This document shows, piece after piece, positions 20,001 to 32,028 of a stretch of 64,000 nt of DNA. The first letter of the stretch is position 1. Every line of letters begins with the position of its first letter. A program made the position numbers and the translations under genes. This DNA is from Toxoplasma gondii ME49 (Eukaryota > Apicomplexa > Conoidasida > Eucoccidiorida > Sarcocystidae): the NCBI RefSeq assembly GCF_000006565.2, contig NC_031480.1:5449170-5513169 (forward strand), given 5' to 3'. A model generated the notes under the pieces. The model was not told where the DNA came from, did not search any database, and saw only the letters and a program-made list of their open reading frames with translations.

Positions 20001-20720
20001 AGAGAAGAGCGAGAACTCTGCGAGAAGAGCGAGAACTCTGCGAGAAGAGCGAGAACTCTGCGAGAAGAGCGAGAACTCTGCGAGAAGAGCGAGAACTCTG
20101 CGAGAAGAGCGAGAACTCTGCGAGAAGAGCGAGAACTCTGCGAGAAGAGCGAGAACTCTGCGAGAAGAGCGAGAACTCTGCGAGAAGAGCGAGAACTCTG
20201 CGAGAAGAGCGAGAACTCTGCGAGAAGAGCGAGAACTCTGCGAGAAGAGCGAGAACTCTGCGAGAAGAGCGAGAACTCTGCGAGAAGAGCGAGAACTCTG
20301 CGAGAAGAGCGAGAACTCTGCGAGAAGAGCGAGAACTCTGCGAGAAGAGCGAGAACTCTGCGAGAAGAGCGAGAACTCTGCGAGAAGAGCGAGAACTCTG
20401 CGAGAAGAGCGAGAACTCTGCGAGAAGAGCGAGAACTCTGCGAGAAGAGCGAGAACTCTGCGAGAAGAGCGAGAACTCTGCGAGAAGAGCGAGAACTCTG
20501 CGAGAAGAGCGAGAACTCTGCGAGAAGAGCGAGAACTCTGCGAGAAGAGCGAGAACTCTGCGAGAAGAGCGAGAACTCTGCGAGAAGAGCGAGAACTCTG
20601 CGAGAAGAGCGAGAACTCTGCGAGAAGAGCGAGAACTCTGCGAGAAGAGCGAGAACTCTGCGAGAAGAGCGAGAACTCTGCGAGAAGAGCGAGAACTCTG
20701 CGAGAAGAGCGAGAACTCTG
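20001..20720. repeat. Perfect 20-bp satellite, about 36 copies
   Basis: Thirty-five identical head-to-tail copies of cgagaagagcgagaactctg run from 20021 to 20720, preceded by one copy with a single change (20001-20020) and a half copy. Because 20 is not a multiple of 3, each strand reads the same 20-residue super-repeat in all three frames. Neither strand has a stop codon, which creates spurious 300-500 codon ORFs on both strands. The lack of divergence points to recent expansion or homogenisation. Confidence 0.97.
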
Positions 20721-23591
20721 GATTCCAAAGCGACTGGTCTTCCAGGCGTGAACTGTACACACTCTCTGCTGCCTGTCTCCCTGTCTCCCTGTCTCCCTGT
20801 CTCGTAGCGAGGACGGACCGTTCTTACGCGGGACCTGCGCATTGACTGCCCTTCACTTTCAATTCTTTCAGGTGGAACAGGGACTCCCTTCTCAGCGGAA
20901 AACAGCTTCGTTCCGGAAGAAAAGGAGAAACACCGTGATAAAAACGGTGCAACGCGAGATCCGGCGATATCGATCGACTTCTCGGCGCTGGGGTGTCCAG
21001 ACGCCGGAAAACGCAGCCTTGGACCTGGGCGCGTTTTCGATTTTCTCGAGAGTGCATTCTCTTTCGTTCCGACGCGGAACGAGAAGCAGGTTTCCTCGAT
21101 CTCCTTCTGGCGACAAAGCGCGCGCAGATGTCGCCACCCAAGAGAAACGTCGAACTCGCAAAGTCGCGGCGTCTGCATGCAGGCGGGAGAAACGGCCGTT
21201 CCAGTGTTTTTTCTCGTTTGTGGAGAGAATTTTTCGCAAAAAGGCGTCTGAGAGGGAGTACAGTCTCTCACATCTCTCACGCCAGATTCGTTCGGACAGT
21301 TCTCGACTCCCTTTCAGTTCAAACGCTGCCGCCGATGCCGTCGGACGTTCCACGCGTTTTCCTGACCAGCCAGCGTGTGTCTGCAAGACTCGGCTGTCGA
21401 AAAAAGTCAGGCACTTGAGTCGCGGCTCGGGAAACGTTTCGATGGCTTGAATGTCTCAGTGAGGAGCTCGCGAAATCCCTTCGCCTCCGCTGTTTTTGAG
21501 CCTCAAAAAGGAGCCTCCTCCAGGCAGGGCCGACTAAAAGTTCGACAAGAAGACCGCCGGGGAACTTTGGGGGTCTTTTGTTGGGACTTGGATTCGGCAA
21601 ACAGAGACCTTGCAGATGTGTAACCAGTCACCCCTGTAGAAGAGTCGCTCTCGGCTTTCTGTCGTCGGCGAACTGCAAAACACAAGAAAAGAACTCCCTC
21701 CTCAAAGAGACGAAGCAACCTTCGGATCTGCGCCTCTCTCTGCGCTGCAGCTGAAAAAAGGCGACGTCCGAGCACCCTGGGGAGACCCAGGCCGGGGGCG
21801 CGTCTCAGTCGCAGACAACATGCGGCGCAGGCGAAAAAAGTTTTTCGAAGATGCGACGTCGTTCTTTGCGTAAACAGAAGCGTTGCAGTCAAAACCACGG
21901 AAGATTTGTTCGATATCGACAGCTGCGGAAGCGCGCGCTCTCGAGAACTCGGGGTCCAAGAAACGAAAAAAAAACTCTAGTCTCCGAGAGCTAAAAACAC
22001 AAAATAGAAAAAGAAAGTCGGTACTTTCTCTTCTCCACACTCAAGCGACTTCATCACGTCAATTCAGAGCAACTGAGAACGCTCTATTGAAAGAACATCT
22101 TCGTCGCGAGTGGCGGCTGAACTTCGGTTTTAGCGCAAGTCAATCTTGAGGCGCTTGACTCGAGTCATTCGGGTTGAAAAAGTCTGAGAGTCAGAATCGC
22201 TTGCACGCAAAACGTTCCTCACGGAGGTCATCTCCTTCGCGTCTACTCAGGTGCCGTAACGGAAGGCGCTGCGCGACTTCCCCGCGCGCGCTTCCTCCAG
22301 TTCCTGTTGAGACTGCCAGGAGCTCTCCAGTGGAGGAAGAAGACTACCTCGCGTGGAGGCTCTTCGGCCTGAGGGCTCGCGCGTTCTTTGCAAGCCGCGG
22401 TTCTCACAGTGTTTCTTCTTTGTGCTGCCGATACTTCGCGCGCGAAAAGCTGCGCCGTCGCGCGAAAGTTGAGCCGGAGTGTCTGGCTGCAGCAGGTCTG
22501 CATGCAGTGTGAGTAGTCAAGTTGCCGCTCTATCGCAAACAGCTCCTGAGCGAAAAAAGCGTTTCTGCCTAGATACCGCGGCGCTCCACAGCTTCCCGGT
22601 GTTATCCAGCGTTGCGAGGGGAGGCGGCGTTTCTACTGAGGTCGGCAGCGACGAACAGACAGAAGTCACGGCTGCTTTGCCGGCATGAACACCGCAGTGT
22701 CGGGGGATTTCCACAGTGGAAACAAAGCGTTTTTTGGCAAGAGTGTGAGTGAGAGAAGGTCGACGACCGACCCAGCGACTGTGAAGTCCACCCGTGCGAC
22801 CGAACCAGTGTCTCGAAGCAGAGTTCCTGCAAGTCGGGCAAAAACGCGAAGAAACAACGCAAAGGATTCTCTCCCGACACTCTCGCATGCGAATTCAGTG
22901 CGTATCGAGTGAAAACCTCGACTTGGCGCGCTGACGAACGAACGTTCACAGGCTGCAGGCCTTTCGTCGGAGGAGTCTCCGAATCAGGAGGAAAAAGCAG
23001 GAAGGCGTTCAGGACCCTGACGCCCACCTCCCTCCACTCCACACTGCAGAGACTGCCAGTCGAGCAGACGTTTTGCAAGAAAAAAAGAAACACAAGCCTT
23101 GTTCTGTCTAAATTCGGCTTTGGTCGTGGCGTCGGCGTTCGAGAAAAGCGCGTCTCTCAGTCCTTCTTTGTCGATTCTCCATGGGGCGTTTCTGCCGACG
23201 CGAGCGCTCTGAGCAGACGCACGACTCGCAGGGGAACTTCTCGAGCATCAGAGAAAGGGGTTCGCTCTGCATCGTCGCCGCTGTTTCTGAAAGCTTCCCT
23301 GGATCGAACGGCTTCGACGACTAGCCGAAAATCTTGTTCGCTGAAGGGCGCATGCGAAACGAACAGGAGACACCGACCGGCCCTGAGACGCCGACGCGAC
23401 AGCGAAGTCTCGAAACAATCGCAGATTGTTCCAAAATAAAATCCATGGACGCGAGAGCGCTGCACTCGTTCAAATGCGAGAGACAGTCCGTGGTCCAAGG
23501 AAGAGGCTCTACGTTGAATACAAAGGCTTAAACGGTAGCTACGCAGCCGCGAAAAGAAGGGAGAGATAGCGAAGCACCAGGGCAACTCAGC
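20721..23591. other. Gene-free region between CPBP and NPL4-like genes
   Basis: A ctgtctccctgtctccctgt tract adjoins the satellite at 20766-20800. The rest shows only short, overlapping open frames on both strands without motifs. The right-hand part should be the 3' UTR of the NPL4-like gene. No RNA gene is apparent. Confidence 0.45.
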
Positions 23592-26500
23592 TCACTTGTT
23601 GCGGAGAAGTTCCGCGACTTGCGTCAGGAGGTCAAAACGCCGCAGACGCTGGAGAAGTTGTCCGGGAGGAAGTCCTTCTTTGCCGAGGAGATCCTGCGCA
23701 GCGCCATGGCACAGACACCCGGGCGAGCCATGAACGGTTCTGAGTGGTTTGTCGCTTCTCGCGCGGTCTGCCGAACTCCAAAATGCCTTTCATTCACTGG
23801 AGAGACCGACGCAAATGCGATGCGCTGTCTCCACATGCATCCGCCGAACAGGTCCCTCCACGCGAACGCTGTCGCTGTGCACCTCGGCGTTTTCTCCGGA
23901 CCGTTTCAGACGGTTTTTTCTCTTTCTCCTGACTGTCCTGACGCCCTTTGTGGCTTGACGTTGAAGCGAAGACCCGCACAAATGCACCCTTGCAGCAACG
24001 CAGCGACTTGGAACTCTGCGGCGTCTCTGCAGGTCAGAAGGCTTTTGCGCCTTCACGCAGAGCGGCGGAAAGCCTTGAGAGGAAAAACGCGCCTCACCGT
24101 CAGTTCAGCGAAGGAAGGCGACGCGCTTCCCGACGCCTGTGGGGTGTCTCGGCTACGTCGCCTGCGACGCTGAAAATTGACATGCGTCTCCGGTTCGCCT
24201 TCGATGCGGGAGAAGTGAAAGACCTCTTCGGTCCAGTCTTCTTCCTCTTCACCTGCTGCCTGCGCTCTGCTTCGTTCTTCCTCTTCCTCGGCGACGACGG
24301 GGAGATACCTATGGAAGAACTCGGTAGGCAGAGTGTGGTAGAGCGCGCCGTCGATCTCCACCGGCTGACGTAGGGGCACCATCCCTGCGGCGCGTTCATC
24401 CTCCTTTGTCTTTTGCGAAACGGATAAGAAGTCTTTGAGTTCTCGACCTCTCCGCAGCGCCCCCGTCGCGGAGCGCGCGCGCGGTTCCGACCGCCTCGGC
24501 TCCGTCGAGTTGGCCTGTCGCGCCGCGACGCAGCCGCCCGCGTCTCCCGGCCTTCCTGCGTCTTCCCCTTCGCCTGTTCCTTCACGGGCGCGAGCTCTCG
24601 AGAGCGCGAACGCCTCCTCCAGCGAAGGGAGGACCGGCGCGCGCCAAACGTCAAGGCCGTGTGCAGTCACCGCCACAGCCTCCATCTCGACTCTGCCCGC
24701 TTCTGGAGCCGAGGCCGCGCTCGGGAGGCTTCGGTGAACGATCAGGCCCACCAGAGGGAGGGAAGACGAGAGCGAAGAAGCAGAAGACGAGAAAGAAGAA
24801 GCAGAAGACGAGAAAGAAGAAGCAGAAGACAGCGAACAGGGAGGGACAGGGTCTTCGCTGCGCAGCTGCTCTCGATGATGGTGCAAGTGAAGAGAGAGAA
24901 GAACTTCTGCTGGAGTCACGCGTCGCCTCTGCACGATGCGACCGAAGAGGAAAACAGAAAACTGTCCGGGTGCGAGACGAAACTCTGGAAAACACAGACC
25001 TGAGTACAGCTTCCCGAATGGCGAACGAAACAAACAACCACCTAAGCATATACATATACATATATATATATATATATATATGCATATGCAGTGCATGCAC
25101 GTTTATAAAAGTAGCATGTGAACGCGTCTACAAATTCCATGCTGTACAAAGTACATGCTCTACAGAGAGACGATACACACATGCTCGGTGCCTACCTGTT
25201 CAGCCTCTTCGGCCGCGTCTTGTTCTTGCCCGGTCCGCTCCTCTCTGCCCTTCTGGGCGGTCCTTTGAAAGTGTCTCCGAGGCCCCACAGTCCCCACTCC
25301 CGCCGGCTGCGGCCTTCGCTGAGTTTCGAACGCACACCGCTTGTCTCCGCTCTCGAGGAGATGCGGCGGTCGCAGAGACGCCCAGCCGACCAACTGAAGT
25401 CCAAGGTGACGCGCCGCTCGATCAGCAGCTGCTCGAAGCGGAGACGCTCCAAGGAGAAACTGAAAATGGCAAACATGAGAAACGCTTCAGCTGAGAAAGG
25501 GCGCAGAACACACTTGCTCACGACCAGAACCATCCGAGAGAAAACAGACTCTCGTGTACATATATAGGACAGCGCACAGCGAACGAACACCGTCTCTTTC
25601 TCTCTCCTTCTCTGTCGACTTTTCTCTCGCTTTCTCTCGCTTTCTCTCGCTTTCACGACTTCGCTCTGCTCCCTCTCCTGTTCTCGCTTTGGGGGATCGC
25701 GAGTGCGACGCAGATGTTTTCTTCTCTTCGCTGTCGCTCTTGCGCGGCCTACATTCTGAATGCCTTCCTCTTTCTCTCGCCGGCTCAGGCCTCCGTCTCC
25801 GCTCCGTCGGCTCGGAGTGAAGACCATCACTTCCTCGACGTAGATCCGATACGCTCTCTTCAGTTCGTCTGTCGCTTCTGAATGCTGCGCGTCTCGCGTC
25901 GTGTCTCCGTCGTTGCCTCGGACTCCGTTTCTCTCCTTCTCGGCGTCTCTGTCTCTGTCGACGACTCCGTAGAGCAAGGCAACTGAGGCCGGCGAACAGT
26001 CTCCCTGCTCTCCGATTTCCACGGGCGCAGCGAGGAGACGCTCGACCGCGCGAGAGGAGAGAACAACCTAGACGAACGACCAAGCGAAAAGAGCGAAGAA
26101 AAGGATTTTCACGACCGGCCAGGGCATTTCAACTCGTTCAAAGTACACCCGAAAAAAAAACTTTCCTGAACACTAAACACAAGACGCTCCTTGCTTGTCT
26201 TCGCACTCTCCTGAGATGCTTCGCTCGTATCGCCCCCGCGCAACGAATCCACAAGGTCTCGACTGAACGCATCGGAAAGTGAAGAGCTTCATGCGTTTGG
26301 TGCACGGCAAGCCTGTTTCTTTTGGAGTCACAAAAAAACGCAACGAAGAGAAACATGCAACTCCGCATTTGCGTTGACGCGCGTAAAAAAAAGCTGTTCC
26401 GGTGCAGCCAGCTTGAAAACGCGTTCTTCAAATGAGGCCATGAAGGAGGCGCTCGGCCGAGACTCGAACGGGGAAAACAAGGTGACGCAGTGAGCGAGTC

Positions 26501-27516
26501 TCTGCGCTTCGCAGCCTTCTCAAGAAAGAGAAGGCGACGCGCTTTCGCGTTGTCTCGTCTTCGCTCCTCACTTGAATGTCAGCTTCATTCTCCAAAGACA
26601 AAGGCCTGACCGCGTTCGGCGTCGCTTCGGCCTCGGCTCTCTTCCTCCCAGCCAGTTGTCTGAGCGAGGAAGCCTGTGTTCCTGCTTTCGCTGCGAAACG
26701 CCTTTCCTTCTCGCTGTCGCTCCTCGTCTCTGCGGAGCTGCTTTGAGGGAGAGAAGAAAATCGGAGCGCAGGAAGGGAGTCCGAAGAACGACTGCTCGTC
26801 CGTAGCAGCGATCCGCCGTCGACGACCCGCGGGAGGTGTCTGTATACCCGCGGAGAGCCGGTCTGCTTGCCGAGGACAGGGCGGGGAGACGGCGAGGAAG
26901 AACACAGAACAGCTTGAGAGGAAGAGACTCCCCGAGACCGAGAAGAGGAGATACACGGAGGCGACGAGGAAGACGAAGAGGAAGATACAGAGGGGCAAGA
27001 AGAGGCCGGTGAAGAAGACGCTGAAACGGAACCGCGAAGGGGTGAAGAGGAGAAGGACTCGTGCGAGTCCGCGAGGGGAGAGAGGGAGGGAAGAGAGGAC
27101 AGCAGGATGTTGAATTCTCGAAGCGAGGGAGAGACGACGACATCTGAGAGTGAGGCAGAGAGATTCATGCCTTCGCTCTCCTCTTCTCGCTTCTCCTCTG
27201 TGCGACTCCCTGCTTCGGTTCCGACGCTCGAGAAGGCATAGTGCATAGGCGATGATGAAGCGCGACAAGATGTCGGAGACAGCGCGCTTGCCGAGAAGCC
27301 GTTTCGGAGAGGGAGAAGTCGCGCGAGGTGTGTAGCCAGCTGAGGAGGCAGAGAGAGCGCGCCAGCGGACAGAGGAACAGACGAAAAAAGAGAGAGGAGC
27401 GCGAGCAAGGGAAGCGTTTTCCACCTGCTGGAGACCGAGGCGGAGAGCGGGGAGCTGGAGGAGAGGGGGAGAGAGGGCAGAGCGAAGACTGTCGAGTTCG
27501 GGGGATCGTCCTCCAT
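23592..27516 (-). CDS. NPL4-like MPN-domain protein with signal and transit-like leader
   Basis: Five minus-strand exons, 27516-26572, 26067-25753, 25459-25196, 24982-24098 and 23693-23592, all join in phase 0 and give about 836 residues. NPL4 with UFD1 recruits ubiquitinated proteins to Cdc48/p97. NPL4-like features in order are SVALLYGVVD (about 344-352) with YRIYVEEVMVFTP, matching the strand pair before 'EPPQ'; RAARHLGLQLVGWAS (434-448), matching 'AAKLGLRKVGWIFT'; RRRVTPAEVLLSLHLHHHRE, matching 'YLSSEECITAGDFQ'; a GRVEMEAVAVT strand, matching 'VHFEGYQVS'; and a short C-terminal LLQRLRRFDLL helix, like the NPL4 end. The N-terminus has a 32-residue extension and then a hydrophobic TLPLLALLSLFSSVPLSAGA segment, followed by a Ser/Arg-rich stretch, as in apicoplast proteins. 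No NPL4 zinc finger or N-terminal UBX-like domain is seen. The fold is an inference from weak similarity. The leader is directly visible. Confidence 0.55.
25045..25088. repeat. (TA)n microsatellite in an intron
   Basis: An imperfect TA/CATA tract inside the third intron of the NPL4-like gene. Confidence 0.9.
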
Positions 27517-30500
27517 TTCAAATGCGGTCGTGGAGGGCCATGGCAAGGAACGAAAAGGCGCAGAAAAAGGACGCCAAGAGACAGAGAAAAGAAAACAAAG
27601 AAAACGGCAGCGGCGTCCTCACGGAGCTCCGAGTTCCCGGTGGAGGTACGGAGAAGAGACGAAGGATCAACAAGAAATAAAGGGAGATCAGAGCCGCGAG
27701 GAGAGAGAGGAAACGCAGAGAGAGAGAGAGAGAAAACACAGTCGATGAGAGGTGAACAGACCCGCCTCGAAGAAGAGCGGGAGACCGAGACGGGAGACAC
27801 GACGCAGAAAAGCAATCCTTTGCAGTTGTAAAGAAGGAGCAGACAGAACGCGTTGGACGACAAGGTTCGAAAGAAAGAAAAGGTACTGGGAAAGGAAAAC
27901 ACAGACGCAGACAGAGGTTCGAGAGAAAAGACGTATTGCTTACTCAACCGGCGAGCAAGCGGTGCGGATGTCTCGCGATTGCATGCAGTGGCTTGCCGAG
28001 AGAGAGACCTCACGAAAAACAGCGGTCTTGTTTCCTTGCTCTCACTCTCTCTCTCTCTGTCTCTGTCTCTCTGTGTTTCTCTATGTCTGTGTATCTGTCT
28101 GCTTGTTGTTTTTCTCGAATTGGAGTGAAAAGCAGGTCGAGCTGAGAAGCGCAGAGATCAGAAATACGAGGAAGAAGAGACATGCAGTCGGCTTGTCTTC
28201 ACCCCACTCTTCTCGTCGGAACCTGCATCTAGAGAACATCTGGGTTTCCAGAAAGTTGTACGTCGATCTAAAATGTCGAATTTCTCAAAGACTCAAAGGT
28301 CGTCGAGTCGTCGACAGGCTAAAAAATCGGCGGGAGGTGAGCCCCCAGTTGCCTTTCGAGCGAAAAGGAGAGATCGAGACAATTGTGACGGTGAAGCGTC
28401 CTCGTTGAACATTTCAGAGAGCACAGATCTATCGCTTCGGGAACCAATTCTCTCTCTCTCGATGAAGCTCCCAGAGTGATTGTAGGGTAAATTCACTGGA
28501 AACTGTTCCACTTGTCGTTTAAAACACCGTTCAACAGAGCTGTCGAGTTCCGCGGTACAAATAGATAAGTCCGCGGTCCCTCCACTGGCGCTTCTTTTGC
28601 AGTGTTCAAGTTTAGAAGAAAATTATCTTTTTTTCAGTTGCAAGAAGCGACCGTTCACGAGCTCCTGTTTAAAGGCGATTCTCCGACGCCGAGAGAGACT
28701 GAAAGAAATTCAAATGGAATAATATACCCTCGCTCCGTCGGCGCAACTCCCCCCTCCGCAGAGCAACGAAACGCTTTCCTGTAGACACTTAGAAAAGCAA
28801 TTTGCAGCGCGTAGCAAGAAGGTGGAGTTTCTGATTCTTCGAGATTTCAGCTGCTCGTTTTTCAACCGAGGATCGAGACTGAGGACAACAGGTCTCCACG
28901 GTACTGAGTCGACTAGCTGAGACGTTATAAATCTGGAGCTTGGATTCTTTTCAGTTATCCGACGTTTACTTGAAAGAATCTCTGTTTCGTTCACCATAAC
29001 TGTTTTGATTTCTCGCTGTACTCCGTAAGTTGTCTCAAGAGGTTTGATCGGTCTCGCTCTCCACTTTCTGATGTCTAACTGGTTGAGGCACAAGACTCTC
29101 GCAAACCGTTTTCTCGGCTGTAACGGAGCGTCTTCACGATTTCTGTGAACTTCCCCCCTCACAGGAGATCTCCGAGTCACGATTGGGGAAGGCTTCGCCT
29201 CAGTTTTTTACGACAGTTATGTTATCATACCGTCAACAGATTCAGAGGATCATTCTATACGTCACAACGAGTGGTGTGTACAAGGGCGGTGGGTTTAAAC
29301 ACTCCTCTCCAATTGCGAACTGCAGTGCATCAGTGCAGAGCTTGTCTTCGGCGAAAATTTCGAATCCAGCGTTTGCCTGTCAGCTGTACAGATGTCATGG
29401 CTGAAGGAATCGACTCCCGTTCTCCCGGCAGGAAATTGTCTGCGGATTGCGCCCTCCTTTCAGCCGAAAGGTCGTGACTTTGGAAACCTGCAGTCAAGTC
29501 TCTGAACGCTCGCTCGAACCAACAGAGAAAACGAGATGCCCACCATCTCTCTGTTCAGCACACACACAGTTCGCTTCCATCTGTTCTGCGAAGAGTTCCT
29601 GCAGAAGTCGCGCGTTTCCAGGCGCCAAGTGATGTTGCGGCAGCTGCGCATTCCCGCGAAATCGAGCAGCGACCTACAGAAACCTTTCGTTGCGTGCGAC
29701 TCGTCGCCAGAGAGTGCCGTCGAGACGGAGAGCAGGTGCGTTCTTTGTGCGTTTTTTCTACCAGACTCTGGTGAAGACGACAGAAGCACAGTTTTTTGTC
29801 CGAAAAGGAAAACCTTTGCCAAGGCGCGTGGATGCTGGATTCTCGAAACAGACGCTCGACTCCCCGCCATAACACCTGGAGCTCTCAGCATGGCGGCCGT
29901 GAAAAGGGCAAACGAAAGCGATTCCCCGATTGCACAGGCCTGAGACGGAAACCAGTTGATTCGCGCCAGACAAGCTTTTCCTGCTCTTCCAAGACTCTTT
30001 CTTTTCCGTTTGTCTTCGTCGTCCTTTCTGCGGACGCAAACCTGGAGGAGAGACGTTTTAGAAGGAAGTCTCTGACCGGTGTTGTCTCTGAATCTTCGTG
30101 GAGTTCCCCGGGGCCAGTTGCACTGCGTCCACGTCAGAGAGCGAGCTAATAACGACGCGTTTGCGAGAACCTCCGAGAGACTTCTGAGTCCTTCTTTTTA
30201 CACATAATACACGCGTTCAAACACGAAGAAGGAAACGCATTCAACTGCAATGCTCTCAAAGTGTCGCGTGCGTCATATGAGACGTTTTCTCCGGGGTATC
30301 AGGCGCAACAGAGTCCTTTCGTTTTTCTTAAGACGCTTGTCGCACTCTCTGCCTCGCGACCCGTTGCAGCCATCTAACTGGGAAGTGTGCCGTGGTCTCC
30401 GTGACTTTTCTGTCTTGGAAAAAAAACAAGTTCAGATCTCCACTGTTCCGGTGCAGTACTGCGACTACGAATCACATCCACGACGGAGAGCTTGTCCCTG

Positions 30501-32028
30501 CGCCTTCTGTTCGTCCACCGCCAGACAGCAGATGGAGGAAAAGCGTCTTTCAAGGCTGCGGCAGCCAGGGTGTCTGGACTGTCACGAGGATCTGCGACTT
30601 TCCAGAAACTGGGCGGCTCTCAAGAAGCTCCGGCATTTTCTACACACATGTCTTGCCTGTGGACGCCTGCAGCTGTGCAGCTGAGCAGTTCTGGAACCCA
30701 GAGGCTCGACAGAGCTGCTGCAGGCTTTCGCTCGGACAAGAGCTTGCCGCTGCAGTTCGCAGAGACGCAGCGACAGGGAAGAGTTCCACTGGGTGTAGAA
30801 GAGCTTCGTGATGAACTCTGACACCAGGGCAGATGCGAGACATCGTTTTTCCGAGAGAAGCCGTTCTCGCGAGTGTGATGGTAGTCCATGCACTGCATGC
30901 ATTTTGCCTGCACTGCACAGAGCCAAACACAAACTCGTGAGCGGTGTGAAACAGCTCGTCGAAAGCCGAGCTTTGAGGGCAGGACGTGTATATGGCGGTC
31001 AGTCCAAACCCGCAAGTTACTGCGTCTGCTCGAGCGTGGAGTGACGCGAGTGTTTATGGCGTCGAGAACGTGATTAATGGGGAGTCGCTTTTATTTTTAA
31101 GTGGAGCTTTGCTTCGGTTCCTGCGAATGCCAGAGAAATACTTCAGGTTTGAACCTTTTCCAAACGTTTTCTGCGCTTTCCCGCGAGCAACCCATGCCGC
31201 GCGCATGTGCGAGAATGGGATGGACTCAAACTGTTGCATGCAACGAAGTCCCGCGACAGATGTCTCTCAAGAGCGACGCGTTTTCTCTCCGCAGGCGACC
31301 TTGTTTTTCTTCTCTTCGATCTACAAACGCGGAATCCTTTTCTTCCTTCGTCTTTCCTCGATTTCTCATCGCTCCTGTAGTCGACCACTGCCGCTGACTT
31401 GCGCTGGGTGTGGGCCTCGCGACTCGCGCGACTTTTTGCGGCCGAGACTTCTTTTCCTCCTTCGTTTTTATTTTCTCGCGCCTTGGCTTCAAGAAATCTA
31501 ACCGCTTCGCCTCTCCTTTCGAACGGTTCTTTCCTCTGGCAGCCAAGGCGCTCGCTTTTGTCTTCTCTGCCTCCTCTGTCTTCTCTGCTTTCTCTGTGCA
31601 TGCATAGACCTCATCGCTGGGTGTCTCTCACGCTTGCGAAGGAGAGCTGTGTTGCCTCGTTCTTCCTCCCGCTTCTCCCTCTCTTCTCCCCAACCTGCGC
31701 CAGTCGGTTGTTTGAACTTCTTGCTCTTTCTCCGCGTCCTCTGTGCATCGCGCTGCGCCGTCCGAGGTCTCGTCGGAGAGAACCGCCGAGACCTCAGACG
31801 AGGCTACGAAGTCGTCGTCTTCAGTCTGCGGAGGGAGTTCCTTCTTCTTCTTCGCTCTCGCGTCGGTCTGCGTCCAATTCTTCGTCCATGCTGCCGCCGC
31901 CTCTCCCTCAACAGTCGAACCTCGACCGCGAAAGCCGAGCCTCTCTCACCAGCTGACAAGCACAGCGACTCGTTTCCTGCGCGGTCAAATCCGGAGAGAA
32001 AACCGGAGAGAAAATCGCCGCGACACCC
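27517..32028. promoter_or_regulatory. Long divergent intergenic region (NPL4-like / RPF1)
   Basis: This stretch of 4.5 kb separates two head-to-head genes. Purine-rich sequence next to the NPL4-like start (27550-27900) and pyrimidine-rich sequence before RPF1 (31290-31740) look like leaders. Open frames between 29.1 and 31.6 kb exist on both strands but show no conserved pattern, good start context or splice logic. A species-specific gene could still hide here. TGCATGC motifs occur at 27981, 30896, 31237 and 31598. Confidence 0.4.

Noticed and set aside
19716..21280. ORFs of 290-500 codons on both strands across the 20-bp satellite
   Set aside because: They exist only because the 20-bp unit has no stop in any frame. 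All show the same 20-residue super-repeat and lack start context or flanking exons.
25192..26022. Continuous minus-strand ORF of 276 codons taken as one exon
   Set aside because: Its right part matches exon 2 of the NPL4-like gene, but reading on without splicing gives low-complexity Arg/Glu sequence and the wrong frame for the LGLQLVGWAS block. Splicing at 25753 and 25459 restores the family pattern.
23592..27516. Tic22-like import protein as the identity of the leader-bearing gene
   Set aside because: The order of blocks (LLYG, LVGW, AEVLL, VEMEAV and the C-terminal helix) fits NPL4 better than Tic22, although only a profile search can settle it.
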